A stretch of 64,000 nucleotides of DNA from Campylobacteraceae bacterium (GTDB taxonomy: Bacteria > Campylobacterota > Campylobacteria > Campylobacterales > Arcobacteraceae), in the NCBI GenBank assembly GCA_013215945.1, contig JABSOM010000012.1:48653-112652 (forward strand), read 5' to 3'. Positions 35,636 through 43,232 of this stretch are shown here, piece by piece. The translations under genes were made by a program, and so were the position numbers. Under the pieces are notes generated by a model. It was not told where the DNA came from. It did no database searches and worked only from the letters and a program-made list of their open reading frames with translations. Position 1 is the stretch's first letter. Each line of letters begins with the position of its first letter.

Positions 35636-35665
35636 AATTTACACCCCTGAGAATGAATCTCCACT
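35636..35665 (-). repeat. Boundary motif, copy f (inverted)
   Basis: On the minus strand it reads AGTGGAGATTCATTCTCAGG followed by GGTGTAAATT, the best match to copies b and d. It is the only inverted copy and stands next to repeat R3, mirroring the R2-copy b arrangement at the left end. Confidence 0.75.
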
Positions 35666-35912
35666 TTTTTAAAGAGCTCTTACAAGTAACCTTTGCGCTT
35701 TTTTCTTTTTCTTAATTGTCAGAAAAAGAAACAAAAAGAAGCAACTGACGAGATGATAAAGCCCTTCGGGTGCCTAAATATTTTTATTTGTTAGCGAGGC
35801 TCAAAAACTCACTAAAACGTGGTAAAGAGCACATTTCTAACGCTCAAACAGTTTTCACCTTTCTCCGCTAAAAAATAAAAGATTTAGCTTTCTCAAAGTC
35901 AGGGGAAGAGCT
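35666..35912 (+). repeat. Long structured repeat R3
   Basis: An inverted counterpart of R2 (24938-25200), sharing GAAGCAACTGACGA, ATGATAAAGCCCTTCGGGT, CCTAAATATTTTTATTT, AGAGCACATTTCT, ACAGTTTTCACCTTT and CTCAAAGTCAGGGGAAGAG. The T-rich hairpin keeps its pairing (TTTCTTTTTCT with AGAAAAAGAAA) although its sequence differs from R2. The GTGC/GCAC hairpin is weaker here. Confidence 0.8.
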
Positions 35913-35990
35913 GTTGAGAATGTAGTTTTTCTCTTTGATTTATTTATTTCTTATATTTTTACCTTCAAGAAAAAGAGAAAATATTTTACA

Positions 35991-36044
35991 GGAAAACGTG
36001 GAGAATAGTTCTGACTTTGTTGAAGCCGAGTGTTTATTTTGGGG
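35991..36044 (-). repeat. Truncated long repeat R4
   Basis: Contains only the end of the R family (ACGTGGAGA, CTGACTTTGTTGAAGCCGAG, TGTTTATTTT), matching R1 and R5. It faces R3, so R3 and R4 may once have been a convergent pair like R1 and R2. Palindrome P3 follows at the truncation point. Confidence 0.6.
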
Positions 36045-36056
36045 AATGCTAGTAAC

Positions 36057-36094
36057 AGTTTACTCATTTAAGCATTTAGTTAATTAGGTAAACT
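36057..36094. repeat. Palindromic element P3
   Basis: AGTTTAC (36057-36063) pairs with GTAAACT (36088-36094), with loop-side sequence TTTAAGCATTTAGTTAATTAG like that of P1 and P2. Only the outer 7 bases pair perfectly. Confidence 0.5.
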
Positions 36095-36109
36095 CGTATC
36101 TAGATGATA

Positions 36110-36484
36110 TTATTCGTTAACAAATTTACCATTTTTACATTTTCCAAAACTTTTGAAAAAAAGTTTTGCACTATCTTTATTTTTAGTAGAAAAAGTTATA
36201 GTATTATGTTTATTATCTTCTGCCATGTTCTCTCTTATTCTTATGTCAAAGAAAATCACAGTATCTTCTACTATTAATCCAAGTCTAGAATTGATATGTT
36301 CTGTTATATCATTTAATTTTTTTCGACCTTTTTTATTATAAGTAAATTTTATTGAGTTATCTTTTAACGTAATTTTCTCAGCATCTTCACAAGTTAAAGC
36401 TATCTTATTTTCAATAGTAAAAAATGTATTTGTTGAAGAAAATAAATATATATTAACAATAAGTAATGTAGATAATATTTTCAT
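36110..36484 (-). CDS. Small exported protein of unknown function, 124 aa
   Basis: The N terminus MKILSTLLIVNIYLFSSTNT is a likely signal peptide. The mature part has two Cys (ALTCEDAEKI and SFGKCKNGK), which could form a disulfide in the periplasm. The stretch KKLNDITEHINSRLGLIVED resembles the C-terminal domain of SecDF/YajC-like or inhibitor proteins with an LGLIV core, but I cannot assign a family. The ATG has AAAGG upstream. It follows the small gene at 36498 by 13 bases, so the two form a cassette located between repeats R4 and R5. Confidence 0.6.
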   Translation of the reverse strand: MKILSTLLIVNIYLFSSTNTFFTIENKIALTCEDAEKITLKDNSIKFTYNKKGRKKLNDITEHINSRLGLIVEDTVIFFDIRIRENMAEDNKHNTITFSTKNKDSAKLFFKSFGKCKNGKFVNE

Positions 36485-36497
36485 AAAAACCTTTCTT

Positions 36498-36779
36498 TTA
36501 GCTTATTTGACAAGTGACTATTTGTCCTGTGAAATGACTTTTTAAACTTACCCGTAAATGAAAACAATCTTCTGGAATATCTATAATTTTACTTGCTGGA
36601 GCTACAAATTCAATAGGAATAAATGAAGTTGGTAAATGGACACGGACGGTAAATGTAGCAGGTGTCGATGAATCTGTATCAAATGATAATTTCACTTTCA
36701 GAGCATTTCCACAGTATTCTTCTATTTTAACTTCGTCTCCCCAAAAAAAAGGAGGCGCATGTAAGGTTACTGTTTTCAT
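36498..36779 (-). CDS. Small beta-rich protein of unknown function, 93 aa
   Basis: Not recognised. The product MKTVTLHAPPFFWGDEVKIE onward is rich in alternating hydrophobic residues, suggesting an all-beta domain (TFTVRVHLPTSFIPIEFV; CFHLRVSLKSHFTGQIVTCQ). It has no signal peptide and three Cys. AAGGAG stands close before the start, the strongest ribosome binding site in the island. Its base composition is less A/T-rich than the giant gene nearby. It is the first gene of a two-gene unit with the small exported protein. Confidence 0.6.
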   Translation of the reverse strand: MKTVTLHAPPFFWGDEVKIEEYCGNALKVKLSFDTDSSTPATFTVRVHLPTSFIPIEFVAPASKIIDIPEDCFHLRVSLKSHFTGQIVTCQIS

Positions 36780-36910
36780 AGAACTCCTTAGATTATTAAT
36801 ATAATAATATCTTTTATTATATTAATAATCCATTAAAAACTTACAGCAAAAAAAATGAATCTCAATTTTTTATAATATAACTATCTATAAAAGAAATCAA
36901 TTATTATAAA

Positions 36911-37152
36911 ACGTGGAGCGTGTTTCTGCCTTTGTTGAAGCCGAGCGTTTATTTTTTGTTTCGAAACAGCCTGAAACTGTCTGAACGTTAAGAAACGTGC
37001 TCTTTAGCACGTTTTAGAGAGTTTTGCAAGGCAGAAACACAAAATAATAAGTGAGGGAAGCTGTAAGCCTTCAACAACCGTCAGTTGCTTTCTTGTTTCT
37101 TCTTTCCAATAAAAGAAGAAAAAAAACGAATGCGCTAGCTTTCATGAGTTCT
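36911..37152 (-). repeat. Long structured repeat R5
   Basis: Inverted match to R1 and the right edge of the island. On the minus strand it begins GAACTCATGAAAGCTAGCGC and carries AAGCAACTGACGGTTGTTGA, a T-rich hairpin, and a perfect 9-base stem AAACGTGCT/AGCACGTTT (36993-37014). Compared with R2 one pair of that stem has changed from T-A to C-G on both sides. An open frame across it (37051-37263) is not considered a gene. Confidence 0.8.
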
Positions 37153-37287
37153 ATAATTATGAACTTTTGTGAATATAGTTATTCATTAGATTTGATTATC
37201 TTTAGTATATATTTAGAAAATATAAATGGCGGATTAGGGATGAGAAAAAAAGTGGATGAATAAAAGAAGATGGTTTTAAATAAAAAG

Positions 37288-37318
37288 AATAAAAAGAAAG
37301 AAAATCTTTCTTTTTATT
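37288..37318 (-). terminator. Terminator of the uracil permease gene
   Basis: AATAAAAAGAAAG (37288-37300) and CTTTCTTTTTATT (37306-37318) form a perfect 13-base A/T-rich stem with a 5-base loop, starting at the permease stop codon and followed on the minus strand by a T-rich tail. Confidence 0.6.
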
Positions 37319-38556
37319 TATTCTGGTTTTGGCTGTGGTAAAACCAAGTTTAGAACGATACCAATAATAGCACCTAATCCAATTCCTGAAAATGCAATAT
37401 CAAAGAAATTAAAATTCATTCCTCCAATTGAAAATACTAGGATAATTGAGATAATCGCCATGTTTCTTGGGCAAGAAAAATCAGGTTTGTCTTTCACTAA
37501 AGTAGAGATTCCAATACTAGCAATCATACCAAATAATAAAAGCATAATTCCACCCATTACTGGTGTTGGAATAGTAGCTAAAATTCCTCCTAATTTACCA
37601 ACAAATGCAAGTACAATAGCTGCTAGTGCTGCCCAAGTCATAATGGCTGGGTTAAACGCTTTTGTTAGTGTAACTGCTCCTGTTACTTCTGAATACGTAG
37701 TATTTGGAGGACCTCCTAATAAAGAAGCAGCTGATGTTGCTAATCCATCTCCTAAAAGAGTATTTTTTAAACCTGGATTTTCTAAATAATCTTTTTTGGT
37801 TACATTTGAAATAGCCAACATATCACCAATATGCTCAATAGCAGGTGCAATAGCAATAGGTAAGATAAAAATAATAGCTTCTAAATTAAATTCAGGTGCT
37901 ACAAAAGCAGGCATTGCAAACCAAGGTGCATCAGCTACTGTTTGAAAATCAACCAACCCAAAATATAAAGAAGCAGCATATCCAGCTAAAATTCCTAATA
38001 AAATTGGAATAAGTTTAAGTACACCTTTTGCCATTAAAGATACAAAAATAGTAACAAATAAAGCCAACATTGAAATAATCATAGCTTGATCTTGTGGAAC
38101 TAAAACAAAAGCCCCATCTCCTGATTTTCCCATTGCTAAATTAACAGCTACGGGTGCTAAAATAAGACCAATACTCATAATTACAGGCCCTACAACAATA
38201 GCAGGTAATAATTTATGAATAAAACCACTTCCTCTTAATCTGATTAATAATGAAAGTACTACGTAAAATATTCCCGCAGCAACAAGTCCAGACATTGTTC
38301 CAGCAATACCCCACTTTTGTACTCCATAAGAAATAGGAGCAATAAAAGCAAAAGAAGATGCTAAAAAAATTGGGGGAACGTTTTTTCTATTTACTACTTG
38401 AAAAATCAAAGTTCCAAGTCCTGCTGTAAACAGTGCAACATTGGGATCAAGTCCCGTTAAAATTGGAACTAATACAAGCGCTCCAAATGCAACAAAAAGA
38501 AACTGTAAACCTAATAAGCTGTCTTTTAATCTAAAATTGTAGGCGGTTTTTTCCAT
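37318..38556 (-). CDS. uraA: Uracil permease (NCS2 family)
   Basis: A 412-residue nucleobase:cation symporter with about 14 hydrophobic segments. NCS2 markers include PPIFLASSFAFIAPISYG, GFIHKLLPAIVVGPVIMSIG, the substrate-site helix IAIAPAIEHIGDMLAISNVT with its Glu and His, and LLGGPPNTTYSEVTGAV followed by PVMGGIMLLLFGMIASIG. The uracil-specific GGPPNTTYSEN-type motif is clear. It is divergent from upp (uracil phosphoribosyltransferase), 140 bases away, which completes a uracil uptake and salvage unit. AAAAAAGG precedes the start. It borders the right side of the accessory island. Confidence 0.93.
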   Translation of the reverse strand: MEKTAYNFRLKDSLLGLQFLFVAFGALVLVPILTGLDPNVALFTAGLGTLIFQVVNRKNVPPIFLASSFAFIAPISYGVQKWGIAGTMSGLVAAGIFYVVLSLLIRLRGSGFIHKLLPAIVVGPVIMSIGLILAPVAVNLAMGKSGDGAFVLVPQDQAMIISMLALFVTIFVSLMAKGVLKLIPILLGILAGYAASLYFGLVDFQTVADAPWFAMPAFVAPEFNLEAIIFILPIAIAPAIEHIGDMLAISNVTKKDYLENPGLKNTLLGDGLATSAASLLGGPPNTTYSEVTGAVTLTKAFNPAIMTWAALAAIVLAFVGKLGGILATIPTPVMGGIMLLLFGMIASIGISTLVKDKPDFSCPRNMAIISIILVFSIGGMNFNFFDIAFSGIGLGAIIGIVLNLVLPQPKPE

Positions 38557-38633
38557 ACTATACCTTTTTTATTGAGTTTTCAAATTATAGCAAATTTTTC
38601 TCAAAAAGTATTTAGCATTAATGGCTTATATTG

Positions 38634-38639
38634 TATAAT
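38634..38639 (+). promoter_or_regulatory. -10 box TATAAT for upp
   Basis: A perfect TATAAT 57 bases before the upp start. The leader of about 50 bases contains a small hairpin, TATCTTC-TTTT-GAAGATA (about 38658-38675), and AGGA before the start. Whether the hairpin is regulatory is unknown. Confidence 0.5.
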
Positions 38640-38696
38640 ACGAAAATTAAATAATTTATCTTCTTTTGAAGATAGAAAAGAAGAATAGGAATAAAT

Positions 38697-39320
38697 ATGT
38701 ATCAAGAGAGTACCAACGTTGTTGTAAAACACTTAGTTAACCGTTTAAGAGATGTAAGAACTGCTTCTAATGAATTCAGAATGACTATTGAAGAGATATC
38801 AAGAATAATTGCAGCAGAAGCATTATGTGACTTTGAAACAGTAAGTCAAAATATCAATACTTGGCAAGGTTCATTAGATGTACAAATGATTGAAGTACAA
38901 AAGCTGGTTTTAGTTCCTATTTTAAGAGCTGGGGAACCTATGTTAACTGGTATTTTAAAAACACTTCCTTATGCAAGAAGTGGATTTTTAGCGATGAAAA
39001 GAGATGAAGAAACGTCTTTATCAAAACTTTTTTATGAAAACATTCCAAACCTAGAAGGAAGAACTGTTTTATTACTTGACCCAATGGTTGCAACTGGGGG
39101 TTCTTTAATAGATGGAATTGATTTTTTAAAAGGGAAAAATCCAAAAAGAATTATTTCATTAAATGTTCTTGGTTCTCCTGAAGGCATCAAAAAAGTGCAA
39201 GAAGCACATCCTGATGTAGATATTTATATTGCACAAATTGATGAGCGTTTAGATGAAAATAACTATATCAGACCTGGTCTTGGGGATGCAGGGGATAGAG
39301 CGTTTAATACGAACGACTAA
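38697..39320 (+). CDS. upp: Uracil phosphoribosyltransferase
   Basis: A 207-residue enzyme making UMP from uracil and PRPP. The PRPP-binding motif is VLLLDPMVATGGSLIDGI; the uracil-binding C-terminal stretch is GLGDAGDRAFNTND, and PILRAGEPMLTGI is also diagnostic. Length is normal. It is divergent from the uracil permease gene, so import and salvage are probably controlled together. Confidence 0.97.
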   Translation: MYQESTNVVVKHLVNRLRDVRTASNEFRMTIEEISRIIAAEALCDFETVSQNINTWQGSLDVQMIEVQKLVLVPILRAGEPMLTGILKTLPYARSGFLAMKRDEETSLSKLFYENIPNLEGRTVLLLDPMVATGGSLIDGIDFLKGKNPKRIISLNVLGSPEGIKKVQEAHPDVDIYIAQIDERLDENNYIRPGLGDAGDRAFNTND

Positions 39321-39469
39321 ATAATTCAAAATATAAAATTAATATTAATTAACACAATTAATATTAATTTATTATATTTTTATAATAAATAAGCTAAAAT
39401 CATGTTTTAAATCAAGGTAAAATATCTTCTTTTATTTTATACTTCATAAAATAATCACTTAGGTTAAAC

Positions 39470-40834
39470 ATGCAAAAACAACTCATTCAAAAATATAATA
39501 TCCCAGGCCCTAGATATACCAGTTACCCTACTGTTCCTTTTTGGGATAAAGAAGGTATTTCTATACAAGATTGGACCAGTTCTTTTCAAAAATCTTTTAT
39601 AAAAAGCAATGAAAAAGAAGGAATTTCTTTATACATTCACCTGCCCTTTTGTGAGAGTTTATGTACTTTTTGTGCCTGTCATAAAATCATTACTAAAAAA
39701 CACGAAAAAGAAGAAGACTATATTCAGACACTTCTAAAAGAATGGGCTTTGTATGTTGCTTTATTTCCCCAAAAAGCCATTATTAAAGAGCTGCATTTAG
39801 GTGGAGGAACGCCTACTTTTTTTTCTTCAAAAAATTTAAAGATATTAATTGATGGTATTTTAGAACTTTCCTGTAAACATGAAAATCATGAATTTTCTTT
39901 TGAAGGACATCCAGGGAATACCACAAAAGAACAATTACAAACGCTTTTTGATTTGGGTTTCTCAAGAGTTAGTTTTGGGGTTCAAGATTATAATGAAAAA
40001 GTACAAAAAGCTATTCATAGAAATCAAAGTTTTAAACAAGTAGAACAAGTTACGCTTTGGGCAAGAGAAATTGGTTATAAATCTATTAGCCATGATTTGA
40101 TTTTTGGTTTACCTTTTCAAACAAAAGAAAATGTGATTCATACTATAAATAAAACAAAAGAATTACAACCTGATCGAATTTCATTTTATTCTTATGCCCA
40201 TGTACCTTGGATTAAAGGTCTTGGTCAACGTGGTTATGATGAAAAAGATTTACCAAAAGATGAAATAAAAAGAGAACTTTATGAAATAGGAAAAGAACTT
40301 TTTGCGCAAATGGGATACAACGAAATTGGAATGGATCATTTTTCTTTAAAAACAGACTCTTTATATAAAGCAACACAAGAAAATACTCTACACCGTAACT
40401 TTATGGGATATACGGCTAATAAAACACTTTTAATGGTGGGCTTAGGTATGTCTTCTATTAGTGATTCTTGGTATGGTTTTGCACAAAATGCAAAAGATAT
40501 AAAAGAGTATACATCTTTAGTTAATGATGGTATTTTACCTATTTTTAAAGGGCATTTATTAAGTAAAGAAGATTTATCCATTAGGCAACATATTTTAAAT
40601 ATTATGTGCAGTTTTAAAACCACTTGGAACAATGAAGAAAGTTATATAAAAAGTTTGGCAGAATCCTTAGCTTTATTGGAGGAAATGCAAAATGATGGTC
40701 TTGTAGATATAAATGAAGATGGTTTAAGTATTCCTTCTAATGCAAGACCTTTTATAAGAAATATTTGTATGGCTTTTGATAAACATCTAATACATGCTAA
40801 ACCACAAACAAAACTTTTTTCAATGACTATTTAA
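39470..40834 (+). CDS. hemN: Oxygen-independent coproporphyrinogen III dehydrogenase
   Basis: A 454-residue radical-SAM enzyme converting coproporphyrinogen III to protoporphyrinogen IX without oxygen. The cluster motif Cys61-x3-Cys65-x2-Cys68-x-Cys70 (CESLCTFCAC) has the extra Cys of true HemN, separating it from HemW. ELHLGGGTPTFFSSKNL, GVQDYNEKVQKAIHRNQ and the C-terminal HemN domain (NTLHRNFMGYTANK, a region needed for activity) are present. The start has AGG at proper spacing. The 3' end overlaps the convergent oxidoreductase gene by four bases. It belongs to haem biosynthesis in the cytoplasm. Confidence 0.95.
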   Translation: MQKQLIQKYNIPGPRYTSYPTVPFWDKEGISIQDWTSSFQKSFIKSNEKEGISLYIHLPFCESLCTFCACHKIITKKHEKEEDYIQTLLKEWALYVALFPQKAIIKELHLGGGTPTFFSSKNLKILIDGILELSCKHENHEFSFEGHPGNTTKEQLQTLFDLGFSRVSFGVQDYNEKVQKAIHRNQSFKQVEQVTLWAREIGYKSISHDLIFGLPFQTKENVIHTINKTKELQPDRISFYSYAHVPWIKGLGQRGYDEKDLPKDEIKRELYEIGKELFAQMGYNEIGMDHFSLKTDSLYKATQENTLHRNFMGYTANKTLLMVGLGMSSISDSWYGFAQNAKDIKEYTSLVNDGILPIFKGHLLSKEDLSIRQHILNIMCSFKTTWNNEESYIKSLAESLALLEEMQNDGLVDINEDGLSIPSNARPFIRNICMAFDKHLIHAKPQTKLFSMTI

Positions 40835-41589
40835 ATATAGTCTTTGGGGGATGAATAAAGATAAGAAAAACCTTCTTTTCTAAGTTTATCACTACTTATT
40901 ATTCGATTTTTATAGTCTTTCTTAGTTGAAAAATGTACGCTTAAAAAGTCATATTTTTTAGCATTATAATCGTATATTTCTTTTTTACATAAATGAAGAG
41001 GTGAACAAAGATTATAAATACCTTCTAAATCATTCTTAAGTGCATATTTGATAGCACCTATTACATCGTCTCTGTGTACATAATTTACTTTTTCCTTGGC
41101 ACAAGTAAGGGTTTTATTGCTAAAATATTTTCCTGCGATTCTATTGTAGCCCATCAACCCAGCGCATCTAAAAATAAGATCTGTTCTCTTAGCGACTTGT
41201 TTTTCTGCACATAATGCAAGATTAGAGCTATCAAATAAAAGAGTAAAATCTTCTTTATATTCCCCTTCTTTTTTCGGATAAACAGAAGTAGTAGAAATGA
41301 AAATCACTTTAGTTTTTTTAGGAATTTGTTTATAAATTTTTTCTAATAAAAGTAAATAGTTTTCAGCTTTAGAAGGGGGAATATTTATAAATAAAATATC
41401 ACAAGCTAAAAAATCATCCAAAGAAGATAAATTCTTATCGTTAAGTAAATACGCATCAAAACCTTCTTCTTTTAGTTTTTCAAAACTAAAAGAAGAGCTA
41501 ACGCTGCATTTTAAATGATAATCTTTTTTGATACTATTAGCTAAAGCAAGACCTAACCAACCACAGCCTAGAATAGAAAAGTTTTTCAC
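40831..41589 (-). CDS. NAD(P)-binding epimerase-like protein (YeeZ/SDR-extended type)
   Basis: A 252-residue Rossmann-fold protein. The nucleotide motif is FSILGCGWLGLALANSI. Other features are DILFINIPPSKAENYLLL, VIFISTTSVYPKKEGEYKED, which carries the expected Ser/Thr and Tyr, and FRCAGLMGYNRIAGK. The fold is that of NAD-dependent epimerase/dehydratases of the YeeZ type. The substrate is unknown. The start is GTG, overlapping the stop of the channel gene as GTGA, so it is co-translated with it. Its end overlaps hemN by four bases in the opposite direction. Confidence 0.83.
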   Translation of the reverse strand: MKNFSILGCGWLGLALANSIKKDYHLKCSVSSSFSFEKLKEEGFDAYLLNDKNLSSLDDFLACDILFINIPPSKAENYLLLLEKIYKQIPKKTKVIFISTTSVYPKKEGEYKEDFTLLFDSSNLALCAEKQVAKRTDLIFRCAGLMGYNRIAGKYFSNKTLTCAKEKVNYVHRDDVIGAIKYALKNDLEGIYNLCSPLHLCKKEIYDYNAKKYDFLSVHFSTKKDYKNRIISSDKLRKEGFSYLYSSPKDYI

Positions 41590-42386
41590 TTATTCTCTTT
41601 TAGTTCTTTTATTTCTTGCCTCAATGCCTGCATTTCTGTAATTAAAATATCCAGTTTTTTTGAATCTTCATGAAGTTCTTCTTTTAATTCTGCATCTTGG
41701 AGTTTCTGCATTTCGCCAATAATAACAGCAACAAAAAGATTAAAAAATACAAAAGCAGCAATTATAATAAAAGAAACAAAATAAATCCAAGCCCAAGGAT
41801 GTACTTCCATAGCTTCATACATTACATCTGTCCAGTCTTCAAAAGTAAGTACTCTAAACAGCGTTAGCATAGATACTAAAAAATCACTCCATAAACCAGA
41901 AGGCAAAGCTTCAAAATAGAAATTTCCAATAATGGCATAAATATAAAATATGATAAACATTAAAATAACAATATCAATAATAGAAGGAATTGCTTTAATT
42001 AACATATCAATTATTTTTTTAAGTTCTGGACGTGAGGTAAATACTCTTAATACTCTAAAGACCCTCATTAATCTTGCAATTGCTGCAAAATCAGAACCTT
42101 GAAGTGGTAATAAGGTTATAAAAACAATAGTAAAATCAAATAGATTCCAACCTGATTTAAAAAAGTTTGAGAACTTCTTTTCAGATACCATCTTAATTGC
42201 CAATTCTAAAACAAAATAAATAGTAACAAAATAATCTGCAAACACTAAGAATAATGAATAAGAGCTCTCAACATCACCAAGGGTTTTAAAACCAAGAACA
42301 CAAGCATATAATAGAATGATAATGGTTGTTAGATTAGAAAAGGCCCTTGAGTCCCTAATTTTAATTATTCTATTTAATGGGCTCAA
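41586..42386 (-). CDS. Voltage-gated cation channel (NaChBac/NavAb family)
   Basis: A 266-residue one-repeat channel expected to form tetramers. Six transmembrane segments are visible. S4 has four regularly spaced Arg (105, 108, 111, 114 in IARLMRVFRVLRVF), so it is voltage-sensing. The pore loop reads TLFRVLTFEDWTDVMYEAM, with selectivity filter T181-F-E-D-W-T-D187. NavAb has TLESWSM at this place, and the engineered calcium-selective CavAb has TLDDWSD. The natural filter here has acidic residues at three positions and so may pass calcium. S6 (FFNLFVAVIIGEMQKL) leads to a C-terminal coiled coil (about 228-264). The start is TTG with AAAGGA eight bases before it, overlapping the DUF423 gene by 17 bases. 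Confidence 0.93.
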   Translation of the reverse strand: MSPLNRIIKIRDSRAFSNLTTIIILLYACVLGFKTLGDVESSYSLFLVFADYFVTIYFVLELAIKMVSEKKFSNFFKSGWNLFDFTIVFITLLPLQGSDFAAIARLMRVFRVLRVFTSRPELKKIIDMLIKAIPSIIDIVILMFIIFYIYAIIGNFYFEALPSGLWSDFLVSMLTLFRVLTFEDWTDVMYEAMEVHPWAWIYFVSFIIIAAFVFFNLFVAVIIGEMQKLQDAELKEELHEDSKKLDILITEMQALRQEIKELKENK

Positions 42387-42777
42387 GTTTTAAGTCCTTT
42401 AAAATGGCATAAAATAAAATAAACCAACCAATAATCATTAAAGCTCCTCCAATAGGAGTAATTGCACCTAAAATTGCTTTTTCTAAAAAAACCAAAGCAT
42501 ATAAAGAAGCAGCAAAAACAAGGGTTCCAATAAAAATAAAATACGCACTTATTTTGATTTTTTTAGAATTAGGAAGTAGAATTGAGATAAACGCTAGAGC
42601 AAATAAACCCAATATATTATAAAAAGTATACGATACAGCAGTATGATAAATAGCTAAATAATATTCATTTAAAATATCTTTTACCGCATGTGCACCAAAA
42701 GCACCTAGAATAATATTTATTGCCATCATAAAACTTGCTAGTAGAAGTATAAACTTTGTAGTATTCGTAATTTTCAA
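42370..42777 (-). CDS. DUF423 (YgdD-like) small membrane protein
   Basis: A 135-residue protein with four membrane helices. The family signature is near the N terminus (NIILGAFGAHAVKDIL) and continues with YHTAVSYTFYNILGLFAL and AITPIGGALMIIGWFILF. The function of the family is not known. The start is TTG with AAAGGA six bases upstream. It overlaps the channel gene by 17 bases, and the channel ribosome binding site lies within its last codons. An operon DUF423-channel-epimerase-like follows. Confidence 0.9.
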   Translation of the reverse strand: MKITNTTKFILLLASFMMAINIILGAFGAHAVKDILNEYYLAIYHTAVSYTFYNILGLFALAFISILLPNSKKIKISAYFIFIGTLVFAASLYALVFLEKAILGAITPIGGALMIIGWFILFYAILKDLKLEPIK

Positions 42778-42834
42778 ATTAGTCCTTTAATATAATTAAT
42801 ATTAAAGGGATTATAGCTAAAAACAATTAATGAT

Positions 42835-43146
42835 TTATGAGGATATTTTATTTTCTTCTGGAAGATTTTTTTCTTTCTTTTCTTTTTTCTCTTTCTTTTT
42901 TGAAGAGAAACCTGAACCTTTTTTTTCTTTTTTTACAAGATTTAGTTCATTAATTAAACTTTTGTAATCAATATTTTCTTTATTCATATAAGCAAAACAT
43001 GCTGCAATAGAAGCAATAGCATTGGGCACTTCTTTTTTCTTTTTATACGCTTGTATATTTTTCTCACTTACTTTGATTACGTCAGTGAATTTAGGAATAC
43101 TTAATTCCGCATCTAAGAGTAGTTTTTTAAAATCAATAAAAGTCAT
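42835..43146 (-). CDS. Hypothetical HTH-like protein with Lys-rich tail
   Basis: A 103-residue protein. Residues 1-50 (MTFIDFKKLLLDAELSIPKF, TDVIKVSEKNIQAYKKKKEV) look like a short helix-turn-helix of the kind that recognises plasmid or phage-type operators or Campylobacterota housekeeping regulators. AIASIAACFAYMNKENIDYK follows, then a tail of repeated Lys and Glu (KKKEKKEKKEK). Charged tails of this kind are common in nucleic-acid-binding proteins. GGATG lies before the ATG. It is single, without clear operon partners. DNA binding is a guess. Confidence 0.6.
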   Translation of the reverse strand: MTFIDFKKLLLDAELSIPKFTDVIKVSEKNIQAYKKKKEVPNAIASIAACFAYMNKENIDYKSLINELNLVKKEKKGSGFSSKKKEKKEKKEKNLPEENKISS

Positions 43147-43232
43147 TTTTCATCCATTATTTATATATTTTTCTTATTATAATCAATTTGCAATAAAAAA
43201 GATATAAAAAAATAATAATATATAGCTTTTAG

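Noticed and set aside
24574..37152. Repeats as a CRISPR array
   Set aside because: The copies are too long or too irregularly spaced, contain genes between them, occur in both orientations, and no cas gene is present.
24574..37152. The island as a classical transposon or prophage
   Set aside because: No transposase, integrase, resolvase or phage structural gene was found, and clear target-site duplications could not be seen by eye.
37051..37263. 70-codon open frame on the plus strand
   Set aside because: Its first part lies inside repeat R5, it has no ribosome binding site, and it has no recognisable protein features. It is a by-product of the repeat.
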